Part shown: positions 1 through 10,773 of the stretch, in pieces | Layout: each line of letters opens with the position of its first letter | Position numbering within the stretch: position 1 is the first letter of the stretch | Origin: Rhynochetos jubatus | Taxonomy: Eukaryota; Chordata; Aves; Eurypygiformes; Rhynochetidae | Direction: 5' to 3' | DNA: 64,000 nucleotides | NCBI GenBank assembly: GCA_027574665.1 | Contig: CM050657.1 | Span: 15,388,404-15,452,403, forward strand | Notes under the pieces: model-generated | What the model saw: the letters and a program-made list of their open reading frames with translations, nothing else | Databases searched by the model: none | What the model was told of the DNA's origin: nothing | Position numbers and translations under genes: made by a program

Positions 1-1400
1 CGGCTCCAGCCCCCAGTGTCGAACACGCGGCAGGGTGAGCTGCCACGGGATGAGGACCAGCTTGGTGGTACCCTGAGATGCCTATCCATGGGAGCACCTG
101 GCTGGGTGTCTCAAGGCATGTGCCATCACCCTGGCATCCAGCCCTTTTTGGGGAGAGGCTTGCATTGTGGCAGGGGTACAGGGTCCAGCCCTTTCCCACC
201 CACCACGGGATCTGCCAGGATCCTGGGGGGTATGGCACCAGCCCTCCAGCTCCAGCAGGCTTATCCTTGCAGCACAGCAAGAGCTTGGGGATACTGCATG
301 GCAGGGACTGCCCACCTACCCCCCACTCTTCACAAGGCCACAATTCGCTTGATTGCACTAACCTAGAGAAAGACTCTGTAGCTTGAGGTGTTTCAAAACC
401 ACTTCTTCTCCAGGGATGGCAAGACACCTTTCACCCTTCAAATCCACCAGCAGAAGAGGAAGAGAAAAAACCAAACCTCTCCTCCCCCAACTTCACAGCA
501 GCTGCGGCACATTTATAGGAGTCCCACCCCTCCATCACTCACAGATGCCCCTCTCTGGGGCTTTCCCTGACTATGGTCTCCCCCAGCTGACCCTTATCAC
601 CCAGTAGGTTGGGGCTGATGTTTTAGAGGGGTCCCCCAGCGCCCCCAGGTCTTAGGCAGGTTTGTGATATAACCCGCCTGCTCTGAGTGTGTTTGCAGGA
701 TGTGGTCCCTCCTTGCTGGCTGGGCATCGTGTGGACAGCTCATCCTAAAACAGCCCCAGCCAGGGGTACCACATAGGCCTGTGGGGGGGTCACCTCGCCC
801 TTGTTGGTATCCCCTGGGTTGAGGGGAGATGCATTTCGGGTGCCGCTGGCCCAGGTGGCAAGGGGCAGATTTGTCCCTGCCACCATGAGCACAAGGCTGT
901 GGTGAGGAGGAGGAGAAGGAAGAGCCAAGGAAGCAGCTGGCGTGCAGCATCTCAGCTCTCTACATCCCTGCGGAGCTGTGATCGGGGTGCTGCCATGAGG
1001 AGGGCATCCCAACACTAAGGGGACAGCCGTGTCCCTGGGGGAAAGCAGGACAGTGCCAAAGCCCCAGGTCACGGCTGGCCGCTGGCGCAGGAGCTGACAA
1101 AGCAGCACTGTTCCAGTTTATGAGATTGGAAACAGCTGCCTGTGCGATGCAGACAACCTGACACGGCGGACAGGACGGGCTGCCCAGAGGGACAACCTGA
1201 CACAGACCATGCCCTGCTGGGGCTCGCCCAGACTGTACTGGTCCCCACTGGTTTCGGCTGGGAACCGGGCTGGGATAGCAGCGGCTTCTGGGAGTGGCCG
1301 TGGTTTCCTTGCACATCCCTAGCTTGGGTGGGAGGCTTCTCCCCAAGCTGGGGGAGCGGAGCTGGGTGTCAGTCAGCGCGCGGAGCCACCGCTAATACCT
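1..1400. other. GC-rich non-coding stretch, nothing recognised
   Basis: I see no gene, repeat family or clear regulatory block here. Open frames exist on both strands and overlap each other, with Pro/Ser/Arg/Gly-rich composition typical of chance translation of GC-rich DNA. Confidence 0.6.
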
Positions 1401-1549
1401 TCTTTGCTATTTTTAGCTCATCAGCCTCGTGCTGTTGGTTTCAGCGTATCTTTTTTTCCTCCCAGTAAATTCCAAATCTTTTCCCTCTTTCGCCTTCTAT
1501 TCCGGGATGCTGCCTGCACCATTCGGCTTTGATCTGTGCTGATGCCAAG

Positions 1550-1650
1550 TGTGTTTTGAAACTCTAAGTATAGTACATCCCTTGAATTTCTCTTATCTAG
1601 CAAAGCAGTAATATCCTCAAAGAGCTCCAGCAAGCTGGTTAAACACCTGA
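1550..1650 (-). mobile_element. Ancient CR1/L3-type LINE fragment (reverse transcriptase)
   Basis: The minus strand at 1556-1648 reads CLTSLLELFEDITALLDK followed by a segment ending DVLYLEFQ. This matches the CR1-clade reverse transcriptase stretch of the type CLTNLLEFFE..VT..VD.G..VDVIYLDFQKAFD, which leads into the first catalytic-aspartate region. The match fades after LEFQ, where the usual KAFD would follow, so the fragment is truncated or has lost frame. The family is recognised by eye; the exact subfamily is not known. The divergence suggests an old insertion, well before the avian CR1 copies at 10.7 and 29.4 kb. Confidence 0.65.
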
Positions 1651-1819
1651 CATCGCACGGCTCAGTCCACACCGGCTACTCCTCAGCCTGGCTCCCAGGC
1701 ATCCTCCCTTCCAGGCTGCTCCACGGGCTCGTGACCTGGGCTGCGCTTTGCAGCCAGTGTCTCCAAGTTGCTGTCAATCTTATTTTACAGCTCAGAGACT
1801 GAAAAGGGCAGCTAGGAGC

Positions 1820-2115
1820 AAAGAGGGTCAGTATTTCCTTTTTTCTTCCCCCCCTCTCCCAAAGATGCCTGAATGCAGCCTCCAATTTTGCATCGCTAAA
1901 ATGATTGCAGATAAAAATAATGCTAGTTAGGAGTTCAAAATAACCGATTTTCCATCCGATGTAGGCAGGTAACCAGATGGCCAAACGCAGTCGTTGGTGA
2001 CTTGCAGCGGATCGCAAGGGCAAAGATCCGAAGGCTGCTCTTAAATCCATCCCCAAAATGTCTAGTGCTCCATATGCAAAAACTGTAACAAATTAATGTC
2101 AGATGCTACCCTTGG
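1820..2115. promoter_or_regulatory. AT-rich block, possible conserved non-coding element
   Basis: This is an AT-rich island in GC-rich flanks, with words such as GATAAAAATAATGC and AAATTAATGTC and no repeat I recognise. Such islands in bird DNA are often constrained enhancers, but conservation cannot be seen from one sequence. Confidence 0.25.
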
Positions 2116-2119
2116 TATA

Positions 2120-4495
2120 ATTAGACAGGATTTAGGGTGGCAGAGCCAGCAAATTGCTACGACTTACGTGAAGCCCCTACCCAGAAGTCTGTATCCACCC
2201 CTGGTTCATCACCACTGAAAATTCATTCATCGGGTGGAGGGTGCCCAGGGGGAGCAGCCCCCAAATCAACTCAGCCCTTTGGGCCTCTCTCCCGGGGGAA
2301 ACCCAGGTATTTTGCACCACTTGGCCCCGTTTTTCGTCCCTGGATGAGGTGCTGACGCCAGCTCCCTGGGATGCCCTTTGGGGTGCGGAGTATTGGTGGG
2401 AACCAGCAGCGCAGATAAACTCTACATAACCCATGAAAGACACGTACAGCATCCAGAGCTGGAGCGCCAGGAAGCACCAATCTTAGTAAATCTTTTTCCT
2501 CCTTTCCCAAACACACAGTATGAATTAAAAAAAAAAAAAAGCCCTCATTCCCTAGTTCTTATTAAGAGATAAAACTGATCTGGCCTAACTAACCCAAGCT
2601 CTGGCAGCGGCGGGTGCGCGAGTGGTGCGGGTCTGCTCCAAAGTGGAACCAGCTCCCAGCCCCACGCTTCAGGAAACGTCTCATCCAGCGAACCTCGTAT
2701 TTTTCCCACAAACTCCCCTCGAGCTGTAAAGCACATCTGGACAATTTTAGGCAGAAAGGGATTTTCCCAGAAAGTTGGAGAGGGAGGGTGGGGGAGGCAA
2801 GGGGCTGGTTATATTTGGAAACTTCTTTTAAGCACGGAGACCCCGTCGCGGCTGCAGCATCATGGGGTGATGCTAAGCGGCGCGGCGGCGAGAACGGCTG
2901 TTGTACCGGCATGGAGAAATGTCTCTGGCAGCAATTCGTGGCAGCGGGTGGGTTTTGTTCCCTGCAGCTGAATTTTGGGGTGTACTGCGGCTCTGTCCTC
3001 AGTCAGCTGCCCTGGGATGAAGCGGGGACCAGGTGAAATCCTCCGGAGATCTGGTTCAATGGCTCTGGGGCAGCTCCAGACATGGCATTGCTCAAAAGCA
3101 ATGGAAAGGCAAAAAAAAAAAAAAGCTATTTTGAAAAGACAAAACACCCCAAAGGCCTCAGGGCCCAGTCAAGCGTTGCTCACGGGGGCCGGCATTGAGG
3201 GTAAGAGGAGGCAGCTCATCAAGGCCTTATTAGCACAGGAACTGCTGAGTGCAAATTACCGCGCCAGACTCCGGCTCGTCCCAGCCGTACGGCGAGCACC
3301 GCGTGCGCAGCCACACTGAGCAGTTTAATCAACTCAGAAAGCAATTTGTTCTCTCTCTGTTTATAACCTTGACAAGCTAGTGGGTTATTTTTAAGCACAC
3401 CAGCAAAGGCAAAGGTAATTCCCAGCCGAGTGGCTACTGGCAGCCAAACAACCGCGCTGGGCAGGTGAGCAGCCTTCTTGCCCGCCCCACTGCCAGCCTT
3501 GGGGCTGCTGCCCGGCACTGAGCGGGCACAGCTTTTCCCCAAGCTGACCCCTTCACCTCTGCCATGCTGCCGTGGACACGGTGCATCGCGCTGGGGCAAT
3601 GTGCCGCCTTGATGCCAATGCCCTGGGGACATGCGCTCGCCTTGTCAGAGAAGGTCAGAGGAGCTGAGCCGGACGCAGGGCTGGGTAACTGGGTAAGAAC
3701 AACCCAGGCACAGTGTTTCCCCCGAGGGCGGGTTAGAAATTGAGGGGAGCTGTGTTGTAGTGACATTGCTCGCTGTGCCTAATCCCTTCCCGCTGGAGAG
3801 GGCTGTCCCCGGGAAGGGAGGATGGAGGATACCATGCCAGGGGATTGCAGAACTCCTCTCTTCAGCACCGGCTCTCCCGCTGTGGCATGTACCCCGCCAC
3901 CCAGCCCACTCCTTCACCTCTTGTCTGCGATATCCCAGTGAGGGAAGGCAGATGTTTTGACTGCTGTGCAGCATGCCCAAGGCCACCCAAGCACCAGTGT
4001 CGGAGCACCAGCTCAGCTTTTGGCCAGGCCAGCTCCCTCCCCCCCTGCTGCAGCATCCCTCCTCTCTGCTGCAGTGCTGGCCAGGTTTGCCCTGCAGAGC
4101 CTCCTTCTTTCCAGAGACCAACTGGACGGCTGAGGTGGGAGAAGGGAGACCTGGAAACCCAAGAACAGGCGCAGCTGCCTCCGCCGTGCTCCCTGTCCTC
4201 GGGGCTCTGGGCAGTGTTTGCTTTGGCCTGCCGCTGCCCCAGCAGCTGCTCAGATGGCTTGGTGATAACACGATTAGCAGCAAATTGGTTAATGCTTTCC
4301 CAGCAAGCAGGACGAAACAGGCACCGAGGCCACCCCCCCGCCACGACCACCCCGGTCCCCTTGGCCCCAGAGGTACTGGGTGCTCTTGGGGATGATGCTC
4401 CCACGCAGGACCCCTTGGCTGGGAGCTGGAGCGGACCTGGGGAGAGGGACGTTTCCCCAGTGACGGCATGGTTCAGCGCCTGCACTTCCAGCTGA
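2120..4495. other. GC-rich non-coding stretch with two poly-A tracts
   Basis: There is no supported gene. Runs of 14 A at 2527-2540 and 3111-3124 are the only simple repeats. They are not preceded by a repeat tail I recognise. The 274-codon minus-strand frame at 3645-4469 overlaps plus-strand frames of 216 and 140 codons and looks like chance. Confidence 0.55.
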
Positions 4496-4499
4496 TTTA

Positions 4500-4790
4500 A
4501 AGCAATGCCCAAGTTTATAGAGAATTAGCCAGACTAAGGAACATTATTTTTCTTTATTAGGTTAAAGGGTAAGCAAATACAATCAATCTTGTCATGCATC
4601 ACAAGATGTCAGCAACTTCCCACCTCAGCCAGAAAATTACCGGCTCCTAAGTGGATTGTGGAATTACATTCATAACCGCAGAAAACAAATATATACATGT
4701 ATATTTTAATGAAAACACTGAAGGTCGCTACATCACATCATCATCACAAACAGGTTACTTCTGAGCTAATTTAATCAACAACCAAGCTCA
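4500..4790. promoter_or_regulatory. AT-rich block, likely conserved non-coding element
   Basis: About 290 bases of AT-rich sequence with sharp GC-rich borders. It holds several homeodomain-like and POU-like words (GAATTAGC, TTAATCAACAA, ATTTTAATGAAAA), a 14-bp perfect palindrome ATATACATGTATAT at 4691-4704, and a CATCATCATCACAA run. No open frame or known repeat is seen. An enhancer role is inferred from composition only. Confidence 0.4.
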
Positions 4791-4794
4791 GGCT

Positions 4795-7180
4795 GTTGAG
4801 GAACCCCCACTTGGAGGAAGATGCAGCCCACATAGGAGGAAGGGATCTGCAAGGGACAGAGCCAGCAAACACGATACAAACCCCAGCCTTGTGTCCACGG
4901 ACAGCTGCTGCCCCAGCGCTGCCCCAGCTGGGCGCAGCCGCAGCACGGTGCTCTGCCCTGTGTTTTGGCGGTGTGGCTGTCTCGCGTTGTTCCCACTCTG
5001 GCCCAGTTTGGCTTCTTTGTTTAACAGCTTCCTAATTCAGTTGCACTCATCCCCATCCTTCCCTTGCCATTGCTGGGGGAGATAACCTCGCTGAGCTTCT
5101 CTTGGAGATTTACCAGCGGGAGGGAGTCCGTTAACTGATCTAAGCTTCAGAGTCGCTAATCAAAGCTAATGAATTAACCAAGCGGGTGTTGATTTCCAAT
5201 CTGAACCTTTAGGAGGAGGGACAGGATCTCCTCTCTGCCCCATCTCCTGCATCCCATCGCGATCCCCTGCCCTGGCAGTGCAGGATGCTCCCTGCTCCCC
5301 TTGTTCCGTGCTCAGTCCTACCTGGCTCGGGGCCAGCCGGGAGCGAGGCAAGAGGAGAGCCCTTTCGAGACAGGAAAACAAAAATAATCACTGTAATAAC
5401 GGCTGGTAAGACCCCAAGCTGCCTGCCAAGATCACAAGCTGCTCAGAGAGCCCAAGGAGTGGTGAGGCTGGAAGTCAGCTGGCAGGCACGGGGCTGCCCA
5501 CAGCAGCGGCGGGGCAGAGGGCAGGGGACACGGAGAGGCGAGGAGGAGCACAGGGCTGAAGGCTTTCCTGCCTGGCAGGATGAGGGATGTGGCCTGGCAG
5601 GGCCAGTCTCACCGGTGTGGGAACAGTGCCATGAAGGAAGCGGTGTGTGCCATCCGGCGCGCTGCCGGAGGGCTGCTTCTGCCCGCTGCCTGACCCAGCT
5701 GTAACCCTGCTCTCCCCATGGTCTGTGCTGCGGGGGCGGCTGAGCGACAGCTTACCCCGTACCAGGCTGTTTGTGTTGCTAAACATAAACGCGTGCTCTC
5801 CTGGTTAAGCAAGGGAGGGGACTGAATCACCCCCTTGGCAGCACCGGGCTGGGTCTCCTCTGCGGCTCCTGGGCCCCAGCCCTGCTGTGTCCACATATCA
5901 GAGACAAATCCCAAGGCAAAAATGTTAGATGACACCCAGCCAGGCCCCCGGGACTGCAGGAAGCAGGAGGGGGCATCGCAGGATTTTCCCACCCCAGAAA
6001 AGTGCACCCTCCAAGAGTTGGTGTGCAGGGTCGGTGCCAATGGTGATGCTGCCCCGTGCCACCACAGCATCGTGGTGGAGCTGGCCGGCACCGCGGTGGA
6101 GCACGATTGAGCTTTGCCCCAGTGTCATGGGGGGTGGTCTTGTCTGCACATCCTTCCTGGAGGTGATCTGCACACAAAGCTGGCAATGCCTATTATCCCC
6201 GGTCTGGTCACTGTCCATCCCCATCCCACTCACCTGCCTGCAGAGCCATGCTGCAAGGTCTCCATCACCCCCGTCACGTCATCATCTCCATCATCCCTGT
6301 CACGGATCACCCTTCCCAGCCCCCAGACAGCAGCGTTTCCCCTGCAGTTACTCTCCAAACCTGTCAAGAGTGCCCAGATGCCAACCCCAGGGTGCACAGG
6401 GAGTCTGAGCCCTGGCTGGCAGAGCTGCTGCTACGCTTCACATCCCGACCGGTGCCCAGGCTGCGGTGACAGGTACCATAAACCAGCCGCACGAGCAGAT
6501 GCACGATGCTGCTGAGGACTGCCATGCCTGCTGGCTGTCTCCTCCAAAGAGCATTTTGCCCGAATCAGGAAGTGACCATGGTTGCCCTCCCTGCCCAAGG
6601 CTCCTCCGGCAGCGCCTGGTGCAGCCCCAGTGAATTGCAGGGAAGCTGTGGCGGGCTCGGGGCTGTGGGCCCATCACCGTGTTGCTGAGGTCATGTAACT
6701 TGCTCCTTGCCGAGGTGATGCAGGCTGGCAGCCACTGAGTACCTGCTGATGCTCTCCGCAGCAGGACATGGCTCGTGTTCCTTGCCCTGAGCCTGCCTGC
6801 ATCCCCGCTGCCCATCAGACACCGAAGGCTCGAGCGTGCCAAACCCAGGGGCCGGTGTGCAAGCCGGCAGCGTGCACCACTGTCACACTGCTGAGCGTGC
6901 CAAGGGAAACTGAAACACGTGCAGGCATCCGCACACACGGCGTGCAGCCCCCCGGACCCGGCAGCACACGCAGACCCCCTGCCTCAAGCCGGACTCCTCC
7001 ACCTGAACCCAAACACCTCTAAAAAACCCCATCAGTGTGTCATTTTCAGCAGGGCACAGGGATGCACGCGTGCACGAGGACTGCGGAGAGCTGGCTGCAC
7101 CCTGCGCTGCAGGCACCCATGCCTGGCTGCGACACGCTGCCTCTGCAGCCCGAGCCTGCCCTGATTTATCCCCCCTCCAA
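4795..7180. other. GC-rich non-coding stretch with one small AT-rich block
   Basis: Nothing gene-like is supported. The segment at about 5085-5215 is AT-richer, with the words GCTAATCAAAGCTAATGAATTAACC, and could be a small regulatory element. The rest is GC-rich with overlapping chance frames. Confidence 0.5.
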
Positions 7181-7355
7181 ATTGTGAATGAACGAACTTT
7201 CTCCCAGAATAAATAACAATCGCTTGAAAGTTATTTTAGGGCTGGTCTCGGTCGCTGGAGTTTCCGCGCCTGCCGAGGCCCATCATATTGTTTTCTCCTG
7301 CTTTCCTTGGCACGGCCCCAGTTTAGGGTTCAGAAGTTATTACTATAAAAGTCAA
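7180..7355. promoter_or_regulatory. AT-rich block, possible conserved non-coding element
   Basis: AT-rich words (AATAAATAACAATCGC, AAAGTTATTTTAGGG, AGAAGTTATTACTATAAAAG) surround a CpG-containing core near 7245-7290. The block ends directly at a G-run at 7364. No repeat or frame is recognised; a regulatory role is inferred. Confidence 0.3.
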
Positions 7356-7363
7356 ATTGCTCT

Positions 7364-7402
7364 GGGGGGGGGGGGAGGCTAGGGGAGGCAGGGTCGGGGG
7401 AG
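7364..7402 (+). repeat. G-run tract with quadruplex potential
   Basis: A run of 12 G at 7364-7375 is followed by three more G-runs of 3 to 5 bases separated by short spacers. This spacing suits an intramolecular G-quadruplex on the plus strand. Confidence 0.5.
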
Positions 7403-9385
7403 AGAGAGGTGATGGGATTCCTGGAAAGTCTCCAGCCCTGGATAATTGGAGCTGTGCGGGGTTGGACCGGTCCCTGCTGCGCTCGGGGGAGCCTTTTGCC
7501 TGGCCGGTGGCCAGCGGGAGCCCGGGCAAAGAGGAATGGGACATTGCAGGCTCATCCCGCCCAGTAAAGATGGGTGCTGCTGGGGCTTAGCGCACTGGAG
7601 GGGTCCTGGGGGCCTCCAGGCCTTGGGTTTGGTCCCTGCTGCCTCCTGGAGAGCCCCTGCCCATCCTCCTTCTCCTTCAACCTACCCTCGCCCTGCTTCC
7701 ATTTAATGCTGGTTATTTCCCCGTCCACAGCACTAATTACTTTCTTGCCTTGGCACCGAAGATCGCCTTAAGCCCCGAGACATTAACATTTTATTTCCCG
7801 TCTAAAACTTCCTCTTTCAGTGTTTGCCACCACAACTCTCGGTAAATGTGGGCCATCCCTAAAAGCAAACGTCCTGCCCCTTCACACCAGGCACCGCACT
7901 CACTCGCAGTGAAGCTGGTGACAAGATGCCAGTCCCCATCCCGCATGGAGTAGCTTCTTCCTCCCTCCTTTGTGGCCATTTCCCGCTCCCTCCACGGCCA
8001 GAGCTTGCTCTGGACCTTCCCTGGTGCAGCAGGGCAGGAGCAGCTCGTGGATGTGGGACCTTGGTGGGGATGGGGGCACAGGCCACCACCAGGACCGTGC
8101 CCTGGCTGCTGTCCCCTACATCCTTCAATGTAATGCTGGTTTTTTTCCCTTTTAAAAATTATTTCCATGAAACGATCATGCTGATGAGTCTGTGCAACCT
8201 CATTAGGATTCAGTTTGCTCTCTCCTTCCCTCCAGGCTGCCTTATTTTTATTATTCCCATTATTTAAGGCTGACCTTACAGCAATGACCAGCATCCTCCT
8301 GGCAGACAGAGTGCTCGCTGCTCCGGCCCCTCCAACCCGCACCCCAGAGACCTGCCCTGGGGCTCCCCCCTGCTAAACCAGCACCTCAAAGGTACTGTGA
8401 CGCATGGTGTCGGGGAGACCCTGTGAAGGCCCCTCAGCCAGGACTCCCGGGCTGGGAGCAGGCAGGAACACAGCCAGGAGATAAGATGTAGTTCAGCTTT
8501 GATATGTGCAGCTCGTACGCCTGGAGCAAAACCATCAAACGCGGGTATCCGCACGGCGAGAGGCGTGTCGGGCAGTGAGGCTTCGGAGGGACGGGGAGCA
8601 GCAACAGCACGTTACCTGGCGGTGGGACCTGGCAGCAGATGTCACCTGCAGAGGCCCTTCAGAGAGGACATCTTCATGGCATCGCCGCTGGGAAGAGCCC
8701 GGTGCTGCTCCTGGTGCTCCAGCCTGGCACAGCCAGCCCGGTATGGCACAGGGCACGTACCCACTCCCTTCCCTGCCCCATCACCTGCCAGGGTAATGGG
8801 ATGTGCAACCTGTGATGCTCAGTAAATATAAAAGCATGAACTGAGAATAAAGAAGCAAAAGTGAGGAAAACAGAGCAAGCAGGGTGAGTCTCAGCTGCCG
8901 TGGCTGGGGGAGCTGGGCAGGGCACCCCACAGCACCCACCACGGACCTCACTGCCACACAGAGTGCAGGAATCCCCTGGCCCAGGGCTGCGAGGCTGCTG
9001 TTCCACACCAGCAGCTCTGCTCCTCGCAGCTTAAAGCCAGCAGAAAGCACCCCTGGGGACACATCCAGCTGGGCCACTGGGCTCCTGGCTCCTCCAGACG
9101 CTTTTCCACCAAACCCTTCCTTTTAATCCCCCGGTGCCTGTGAGCCCATACCAACCCCGCAGCCCCTCCACCACCCCTCTCCCACGATAGCCGCCCACCA
9201 GCCATGGCTGGTTCCTTCCCTAATGGATCTGGCAGCTGCTCCCAGTGCCGAGCCGGGTTTCGGTTTCCCCACGCTGAGGTTTTCTTGCACAGTCTGTTGC
9301 AAAACAAGAGTCGGGGCCGGCTTGGAGCGATGCTCCCCTCACCCCGACGCGGCCGTCTTGCCGGTGGGACATCCCGCTGGTACCC
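7403..9385. other. Non-coding stretch with one AT-rich block and a CpG-rich patch
   Basis: No gene is supported. At about 8105-8285 there is an AT-rich block (TTTTAAAAATTATTTCC, GCAACCTCATTAGGATTC, TTATTTTTATTATTCCC) that may be a conserved element. From about 9290 the sequence becomes CpG-dense. The remainder is GC-rich and featureless to me. Confidence 0.45.
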
Positions 9386-9425
9386 TCGCAGGCAGTCACC
9401 GGCGTGCCGGGGAGGGGAAGGAAGA
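9290..9425. other. Short CpG-rich patch
   Basis: CpG is frequent over about 130 bases, including ACGCGGCCG and GTCACCGGCGTGCCGG, next to an AT-rich block. It is smaller than most promoter CpG islands. It could be a minor island, an enhancer-linked CpG cluster or just local composition; I see no first exon beside it. Confidence 0.3.
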
Positions 9426-9835
9426 AATAAGAGTCGCAGGAATCGGCTTATGAACTGAGTAATATCACATGCGGAAAAGCCCGTGGGGAAGGGGTTTCCA
9501 GGGCTATTTTTGCCCAACGAAAGTCGCAATTAATTTGCAAAGGAAGTCGCTCGGCATTAAGAAACCCTCCAGGCAGAGCCCGGACCCAGGGACGCACATT
9601 ACATTATTTTCTCGTTTAAAAACCATCGTGGTGGTGAAGGGGGCTGCTCCCTCTGGGCTGGGGGCTGGGAAAGAGGGGAGCCGGCTCTGGAGGGGCAGAC
9701 ACGTTCGGAGAGAGAGGGAGGAGAAATTAACCTTGGAAAGCATTCAAATTAGGCTGTGTAATAAGAGACCCACTTCTCTGGGTAAATTTGTTAGGATTAG
9801 GGCTCACTGAGCTGTTGAGGAGAATTTGACGTGGC
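9425..9835. promoter_or_regulatory. Possible conserved non-coding element cluster
   Basis: AT-rich words alternate with CpG-bearing words: AATATCACATGCGG, GCAATTAATTTGCAAAGG, CATTCAAATTAGGC, TGTGTAATAAGAG and GGGTAAATTTG. Such a mix of low repeat content and intact-looking CpGs is common in developmental enhancers. This is inference without an alignment. Confidence 0.35.
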
Positions 9836-9899
9836 TCGGAGCCAGGGCGAAATGAAGCTCCTGGCTTGGTTGGCTGCAGGAAAGTCCAGGCTAATGGGC

Positions 9900-10115
9900 T
9901 TTGGTTCAGACTTTGATAGGAAAAAAATCCAGGAACAAAGGCACTAATTCTTCCAAAAGCCCCAAAATCTCAGTTTATACATTTCTGTTTATGTTCATTC
10001 ATAATAGATATACACAGCTGTTCTTATCATTCATATTCAAATTCCATATGCATCTTTAGCAGTTATTACTTCTGCCTTCAAATGAAAAAAAAAAAAGCCA
10101 TGTGGAAGATTACAA
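9900..10115. promoter_or_regulatory. AT-rich block, likely conserved non-coding element
   Basis: About 200 bases rich in TAAT, ATTCATA and TTTAT words (GGCACTAATTCTTCC, TTTATGTTCATTCATAATAG, TATTCAAATTCCATATGCAT), ending in a run of 12 A. The octamer-like ATATGCAT and TCAAAT words would suit POU/SOX factors. Function is inferred. Confidence 0.35.
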
Positions 10116-10660
10116 AACCACCAAAAACCAACCTGCCTTGGGGTGTGAATTCTCCCAGCATCCATGTCCCAGTTCAGGTTCTTGCACTGGGGTCCAACCT
10201 CGGGGCATCCTGGGCTGGATGTTTTAGGGACTTATTTGAGGCTCTTGGTTATCCGCTGTAGCTTTTGGGGCTGCCGCAGCCCCGTCTGCTGAGCTCACTC
10301 TGCTCTTGGTAGCGAGGTGGCTGGCTGGGGTTCACCCCGCGCTGCCACCCCTGGCACGGCTTGCCCCCGCGATGCTCTGCCAAGTGGAGAGGGGTGGATG
10401 AACCTCACCGGTTCCCAAGGGCTGGGCCGAGCAGAAGGCAGCTTTTGCAAATTCTAGGGTTTTAAGCTACAAAAATAAAAATAATTGTGTTTTTATTTGG
10501 TCTTCTATTTTTAAAATTTTATCTGCCTCATTTTCTGGAGGACCTTTTGTTGCTTCTTTTAAAACTTATCCCTGGACTCCAGGATAAGGAACAACAACAG
10601 CACAAGACATTCAAATCCAGATATTTCCCAGAATATTTGCATCTTTAAACCTTACATCAC
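10116..10660. other. Non-coding stretch before a CR1 copy
   Basis: GC-rich to about 10440, then AT-rich (TACAAAAATAAAAATAATTG and TATTTTTAAAATTTTATC). The AT-rich part may belong to older decayed CR1 sequence or be independent; I cannot assign it. Confidence 0.4.
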
Positions 10661-10664
10661 GTGT

Positions 10665-10773
10665 AGATGCGACGCTTAGGGACACAGTTAGTGGTGGATT
10701 TCACAGTGTCAGGTTAACGGTTGGACTTGATGATCTTAAAGGTCTTTTCCAACCTAAACGATCCTATGATTCT
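10665..10773 (+). mobile_element. CR1 LINE 3' end, avian type
   Basis: The sequence carries the avian CR1 3' signature in order: GACGCTTAGGGACA, the TTAGTGGTGGA segment, GGTTGGACTTGATGATCTTA, AGGTCTTTTCCAACCTAAAC and a terminal CCTATGATTCT. It is a short 5'-truncated copy, as is usual for CR1, and keeps no coding sequence. It is only slightly diverged, so it is much younger than the RT fossils elsewhere in the window. It is the main marker that the window is avian. Confidence 0.95.

Noticed and set aside
1765-1820. TCTTATTTTACAGCTCAGAG resembling a MIR segment
   Set aside because: The likeness is limited to one short pyrimidine-AG word and the neighbouring landmarks are absent.
3645-4469. 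274-codon minus-strand open frame
   Set aside because: Overlaps frames of 216 and 140 codons on the plus strand and another of 216 on the minus strand. No domain or splice pattern.
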